From a bacterium (GTDB taxonomy: Bacteria > Elusimicrobiota > Elusimicrobia > Elusimicrobiales > UBA9959), in the NCBI GenBank assembly GCA_021812825.1, contig JAKAMO010000034.1, positions 1 to 24,334 on the forward strand: a DNA stretch of 24,334 bases. The letters are read 5' to 3'. Each line of letters opens with the position of its first letter. The first letter of the stretch is position 1. Below, in pieces: positions 20,719 through 24,334 of this stretch. Under the pieces are notes generated by a model that saw only the letters and a list, made by a program, of their open reading frames with translations, made no database searches and had not been told where the DNA came from. Position numbers and translations under genes: made by a program.

Positions 20719-21632
20719 AATTCCAGATTAGGGCGCAGGATGAACTGGAAGCTGTTCGGCGTGTCGGTCCCGGCGGCAGCGTTAGAAAGGGGCCCGGAGT
20801 ACTTCTTGTTGGCCGTCCAGACGAACCCGAGTCCCAGCGTGAAGGCCATCCGCGAGTCCCTGAAAGGGAATTTCTTGTCCACCACCAGATAGTGCCTCAG
20901 CGGCTCGAACTTCCTCTGCGAGAAGTCGGACACGTACTCGAAGCCGCTGTTGTGCAGCCAGAAACTGTCGGAGGCGGTTTCCGTGAAGTCGGTGCGGCTG
21001 CGGCGGAAGCCGAGGTAGAACGAGTCCGAGATATAGCGGTTCTCGTGGAACTTCGCTCCGGCCCGGAAGCTCCACTTCAGGCTCCTGTCCTTGAGTATCT
21101 GCTCGCCCTTCAGCTTGTCCTCCATGTCCATCCAGTTGTCCCGTATCAGGACGTTGTCCTTGATGTGATGGGTGCCGAAGTCGAAAAGGATGCCGGAATA
21201 GCCATTGCGCTTTCCCTGCAGCGATTTCTTGATGGTGTCGAAGGATACGACGTTCCCGAGGAAAAGCGAGAGGGCCCACGGCTCCTCGAAGCCGGCCGTT
21301 ACCGCGCGTACCGCGTTGAAATTGCTGGTCCACTGCATGTCCTTGTAGAAATCCGGCTGGTGCCGGCGTATCAGCGTGCCGGCGTAGGGCAGCGGGTTGA
21401 GGCTGGCCTCCAGTATCAGGGTGCGGGGCTGGTAGAACCTCGAGATCAGCTCCCGGTAGATCTCGGCCTCGCTGCGCACTTCCATGTGGGGTATCGGCTT
21501 GCCGGTAAGACTGTTGTACATGCCCACGGCCGAATAATAGGGATCGAGCTCCACTTCCACGGTGGTCTTCTTTTCCGGCTCTTCGGCGAGCGAGAGGGCT
21601 GGCAGCAGCAGCAGGGCGAGCAGCAGTTTCAT
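20715..21632 (-). CDS. Outer-membrane beta-barrel protein of unknown function
   Basis: 305 residues from the ATG at 21632, chosen because it begins a textbook signal peptide (M-K-L-L-L-A-L-L-L-L-P-A-L-S-L-A) and has GGGAGA upstream. An in-frame ATG at 21662 would put ten hydrophilic residues ahead of it. The mature protein has many amphipathic strands (W-S-F-R-A-G-A-K-F-H, S-F-Y-L-G-F-R-R-S-R-T-D-F, M-A-F-T-L-G-L-G-F-V-W-T-A) and ends R-P-N-L-E-F, with the terminal Phe of outer-membrane barrels. It looks like a barrel of 10-14 strands, possibly phospholipase A1-like in architecture, but no catalytic motif is seen and I do not assign an activity. It is divergent from the dacB-type gene (48-bp gap) and convergent with the SH3b gene, sharing stop-codon bases. 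Confidence 0.78.
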   Translation of the reverse strand: MKLLLALLLLPALSLAEEPEKKTTVEVELDPYYSAVGMYNSLTGKPIPHMEVRSEAEIYRELISRFYQPRTLILEASLNPLPYAGTLIRRHQPDFYKDMQWTSNFNAVRAVTAGFEEPWALSLFLGNVVSFDTIKKSLQGKRNGYSGILFDFGTHHIKDNVLIRDNWMDMEDKLKGEQILKDRSLKWSFRAGAKFHENRYISDSFYLGFRRSRTDFTETASDSFWLHNSGFEYVSDFSQRKFEPLRHYLVVDKKFPFRDSRMAFTLGLGFVWTANKKYSGPLSNAAAGTDTPNSFQFILRPNLEF

Positions 21633-21668
21633 CGGGCGGGTCTCCCGGCCATAGGTTAGCATTTTTTG

Positions 21669-21674
21669 TATACT
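21669..21674 (+). promoter_or_regulatory. -10 box of the dacB-type gene, giving a leaderless mRNA
   Basis: TATACT directly follows a T-rich stretch and ends 6 bases before ATG 21681, so transcription should begin at or next to the start codon. No -35 box or Shine-Dalgarno is recognisable. The 48-bp space between this gene and the divergent barrel gene must hold both promoters. Confidence 0.5.
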
Positions 21675-21680
21675 TTCCCC

Positions 21681-23111
21681 ATGATCAAGCTGCTGCTGGC
21701 GGTGTTCCTCGGGCTGCTGCCGCGCGCCGCCTGCGCGGCCGGCATCGACGGGCTCATCAGGCGTCTGGCCTCGGACCCCGGCGTAAAGAACGCCTCCTGG
21801 GGCCTGAGCGTGAAGGACCTGTCCGGCGGGACGGTGGCCTCGAGGGATCCCCGCCTCAATCTTACGCCGGCCAGCATACTGAAGGTTTTCGTGACGGCGG
21901 CCGCGCTGGACAGGCTGGGGCCGGAAAGGACGTTCTCCACCAGACTGTATTATTCCGGGCAGATATCCAACGGTTTCCTCAACGGCAACCTCTACATCAA
22001 GGGCGGCGGGGATCCGTCGCTCGGCTCGCAGCTCATCAAAGGCGCGGCGCCGCTGGGGGACGTTTACCGCGACTGGGCCGCCGCCGTGAAGGGAGCCGGC
22101 ATCAAGGTGATAAACGGCTCCGTAGTGGGGGATGGGAGCGCGTTCGACAGCGTGCAGCCCGGGTCCTGGGCCTGGGAGGACATAGGGAACTATTACGCCG
22201 CGCAGGCGTCCGCGCTGACGGTGAACGACGGGCTATACAAGCTGTTCCTGAAGCCTTCGGATATGGTCGGAGGCGAGGCGTCCGTGCTGCGCACCGAGCC
22301 GTACGTCGAGGGACTGAAATTCGAGGACCACATGAAGACCGGGCCGAAAGGTTCCGGGGATAACGGCTACATCTACGCTTTCCCGGGGCAGTACCTGGCC
22401 GTACTGCGCGGCACCATTCCCCAGGGCGACCCCGAATTCGCCATAAAGGGCGCTCTGCCGGACCCCGCGCTGTTCGCCGCGAGGGATTTCGGCGCCTTCC
22501 TGGCCAAGGCGGGGATAAACGCCAATAAGAAGCCGTACGCGGGCTCGCCGGCGCCCGGCGAGAAGCTCACGCCGATAACCGAGACGGCCTCACGCCCGCT
22601 TAAGGACGCCGTCTTCGTGACCAACAAGCGCAGCTTCAATCTTTACGCCGAGCTGCTGCTCCGACAGCTGGGCGGCGGCGACCCGGAAGCCGGGCTCGCC
22701 GCGGTGAAAAACTTCCTTAAGGAGTCCGGTGCCGACGTCTCCGAGCTCAAGCTGGTCGACGCCTGCGGTCTTTCCTGGCGCGATACGGTGAGGGCGGAGA
22801 ACTTCACCGATCTGCTGAGGGCGGTGAGGGGGAAGCCGTACTTCCAGGCTTTCTACGATTCGCTGGTCTTCCCCGGAGATCCGGACGCCAGCGGCCATGT
22901 CCGCAAGCTCGGGGTCGGGACACATCTGGAAGGCAACCTGCGGCTGAAGTCCGGCTCGCTCAACGGCGTGCGCTCCTATACCGGCTATCTGAGGACGAAG
23001 AAGGGCCGGATGCTGGCCTTCACCTCCATCCTCAACAACTATTCCATGGAAGGGAGCGCCTCGGACAAGATGCACGAGGAGCTGCTCCTGGCGCTCTACG
23101 AGAAGTACTGA
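21681..23111 (+). CDS. dacB: D-alanyl-D-alanine carboxypeptidase/endopeptidase, PBP4 family
   Basis: 476 residues, matching the usual length of E. coli PBP4 (about 477). ATG 21681 starts a signal peptide (I-K-L-L-L-A-V-F-L-G-L-L, cleavage near A-C-A-A-G); an upstream in-frame TTG at 21666 lies within the promoter. Peptidase S13 motifs are complete: nucleophile S65 and K68 (P-A-S-I-L-K), S318-F-N320, and K423-S-G (L-K-S-G-S-L-N-G). G-N-L-Y-I-K-G-G-G-D-P-S-L (102-114) and V-V-G-D-G-S-A-F-D (148-156) are also family hallmarks. The long segment between SxxK and SxN holds the inserted domains typical of class C PBPs. It trims stem peptides and cuts DD-crosslinks in the periplasm. It has no membrane anchor after cleavage. 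A bidirectional terminator follows. Confidence 0.93.
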   Translation: MIKLLLAVFLGLLPRAACAAGIDGLIRRLASDPGVKNASWGLSVKDLSGGTVASRDPRLNLTPASILKVFVTAAALDRLGPERTFSTRLYYSGQISNGFLNGNLYIKGGGDPSLGSQLIKGAAPLGDVYRDWAAAVKGAGIKVINGSVVGDGSAFDSVQPGSWAWEDIGNYYAAQASALTVNDGLYKLFLKPSDMVGGEASVLRTEPYVEGLKFEDHMKTGPKGSGDNGYIYAFPGQYLAVLRGTIPQGDPEFAIKGALPDPALFAARDFGAFLAKAGINANKKPYAGSPAPGEKLTPITETASRPLKDAVFVTNKRSFNLYAELLLRQLGGGDPEAGLAAVKNFLKESGADVSELKLVDACGLSWRDTVRAENFTDLLRAVRGKPYFQAFYDSLVFPGDPDASGHVRKLGVGTHLEGNLRLKSGSLNGVRSYTGYLRTKKGRMLAFTSILNNYSMEGSASDKMHEELLLALYEKY

Positions 23112-23131
23112 CAGGCGGGATCTCCGGAGGG

Positions 23132-23164
23132 GATAAAAAGAGCCGCTCAGCGGCTCTTTTTATC
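23132..23164. terminator. Bidirectional intrinsic terminator
   Basis: A perfect 15-bp stem (23132-23146 with 23150-23164) with a 3-base loop TCA. Each strand ends in a run of five T inside the stem end (TTTTTATC), serving both the dacB-type gene and the convergent permease gene. Confidence 0.93.
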
Positions 23165-23185
23165 GGCCGGTCCGGTCCGGGGCCG

Positions 23186-24334
<1,149 letters not shown>

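Overview
The window comes from a Gram-negative (diderm), GC-rich bacterium. It encodes several outer-membrane beta-barrels, lipoproteins and periplasmic proteins, a PBP4-type peptidoglycan hydrolase and a MacB-type permease. No ribosomal RNA or other decisive taxonomic marker is present. Gene content and style (REC domains fused to a pilus ATPase, CsgG/GNA1162-like lipoproteins, sparse Shine-Dalgarno use) would fit a deep-branching lineage such as Elusimicrobiota, but that is a guess.

Layout. (1) 1-2023, plus strand: three envelope genes, namely the 3' end of an unassigned protein, a GNA1162/DUF799-like lipoprotein and a CsgG-family lipoprotein, closed by a strong bidirectional terminator. 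(2) About 2131-6275: a visibly AT-richer block unlike its flanks. It holds two secreted beta-barrel proteins and a small lipoprotein on the minus strand, a divergent XRE regulator with a palindromic candidate operator, a structured intergenic element, and a translationally coupled pair made of a secreted TPR protein and a small Cys-rich secreted protein. It looks like an accessory insertion. (3) 6419-12825: comM (YifB), a LysM protein with a three-copy 37-residue repeat, dprA and topA. (4) 12874-18109: a signalling cassette with a REC-AraC response regulator, a PilB/GspE-type ATPase whose N-terminus is a receiver domain, and a histidine kinase with a Gly-Ser-Thr linker of about 53 residues. 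(5) 18119-19972: a XerC/D recombinase overlapping a class II aldolase gene. (6) 20011-24334: a two-SH3b secreted protein, a convergent outer-membrane protein whose stop codon overlaps the SH3b stop, a dacB-type carboxypeptidase and the 3' part of a MacB-like permease.

How it fits together. comM, dprA and the pilus-type ATPase all belong to DNA uptake, recombination or type IV pili. dprA-topA-xer is an order known from other bacteria (dprA-topA-gid-codV in Bacillus). Here the two-component cassette sits between topA and xer, which suggests phospho-signalling onto a pilus motor. Several genes have a recognisable -10 box only 6-15 bases before the start codon and no Shine-Dalgarno sequence, so leaderless or near-leaderless mRNAs are likely. 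A recurring extended -10 (TGn followed by TARRAT/TATAAT) precedes five genes. No tRNA, rRNA, CRISPR array or insertion sequence was seen, and no gene-free stretch exceeds 300 bases.
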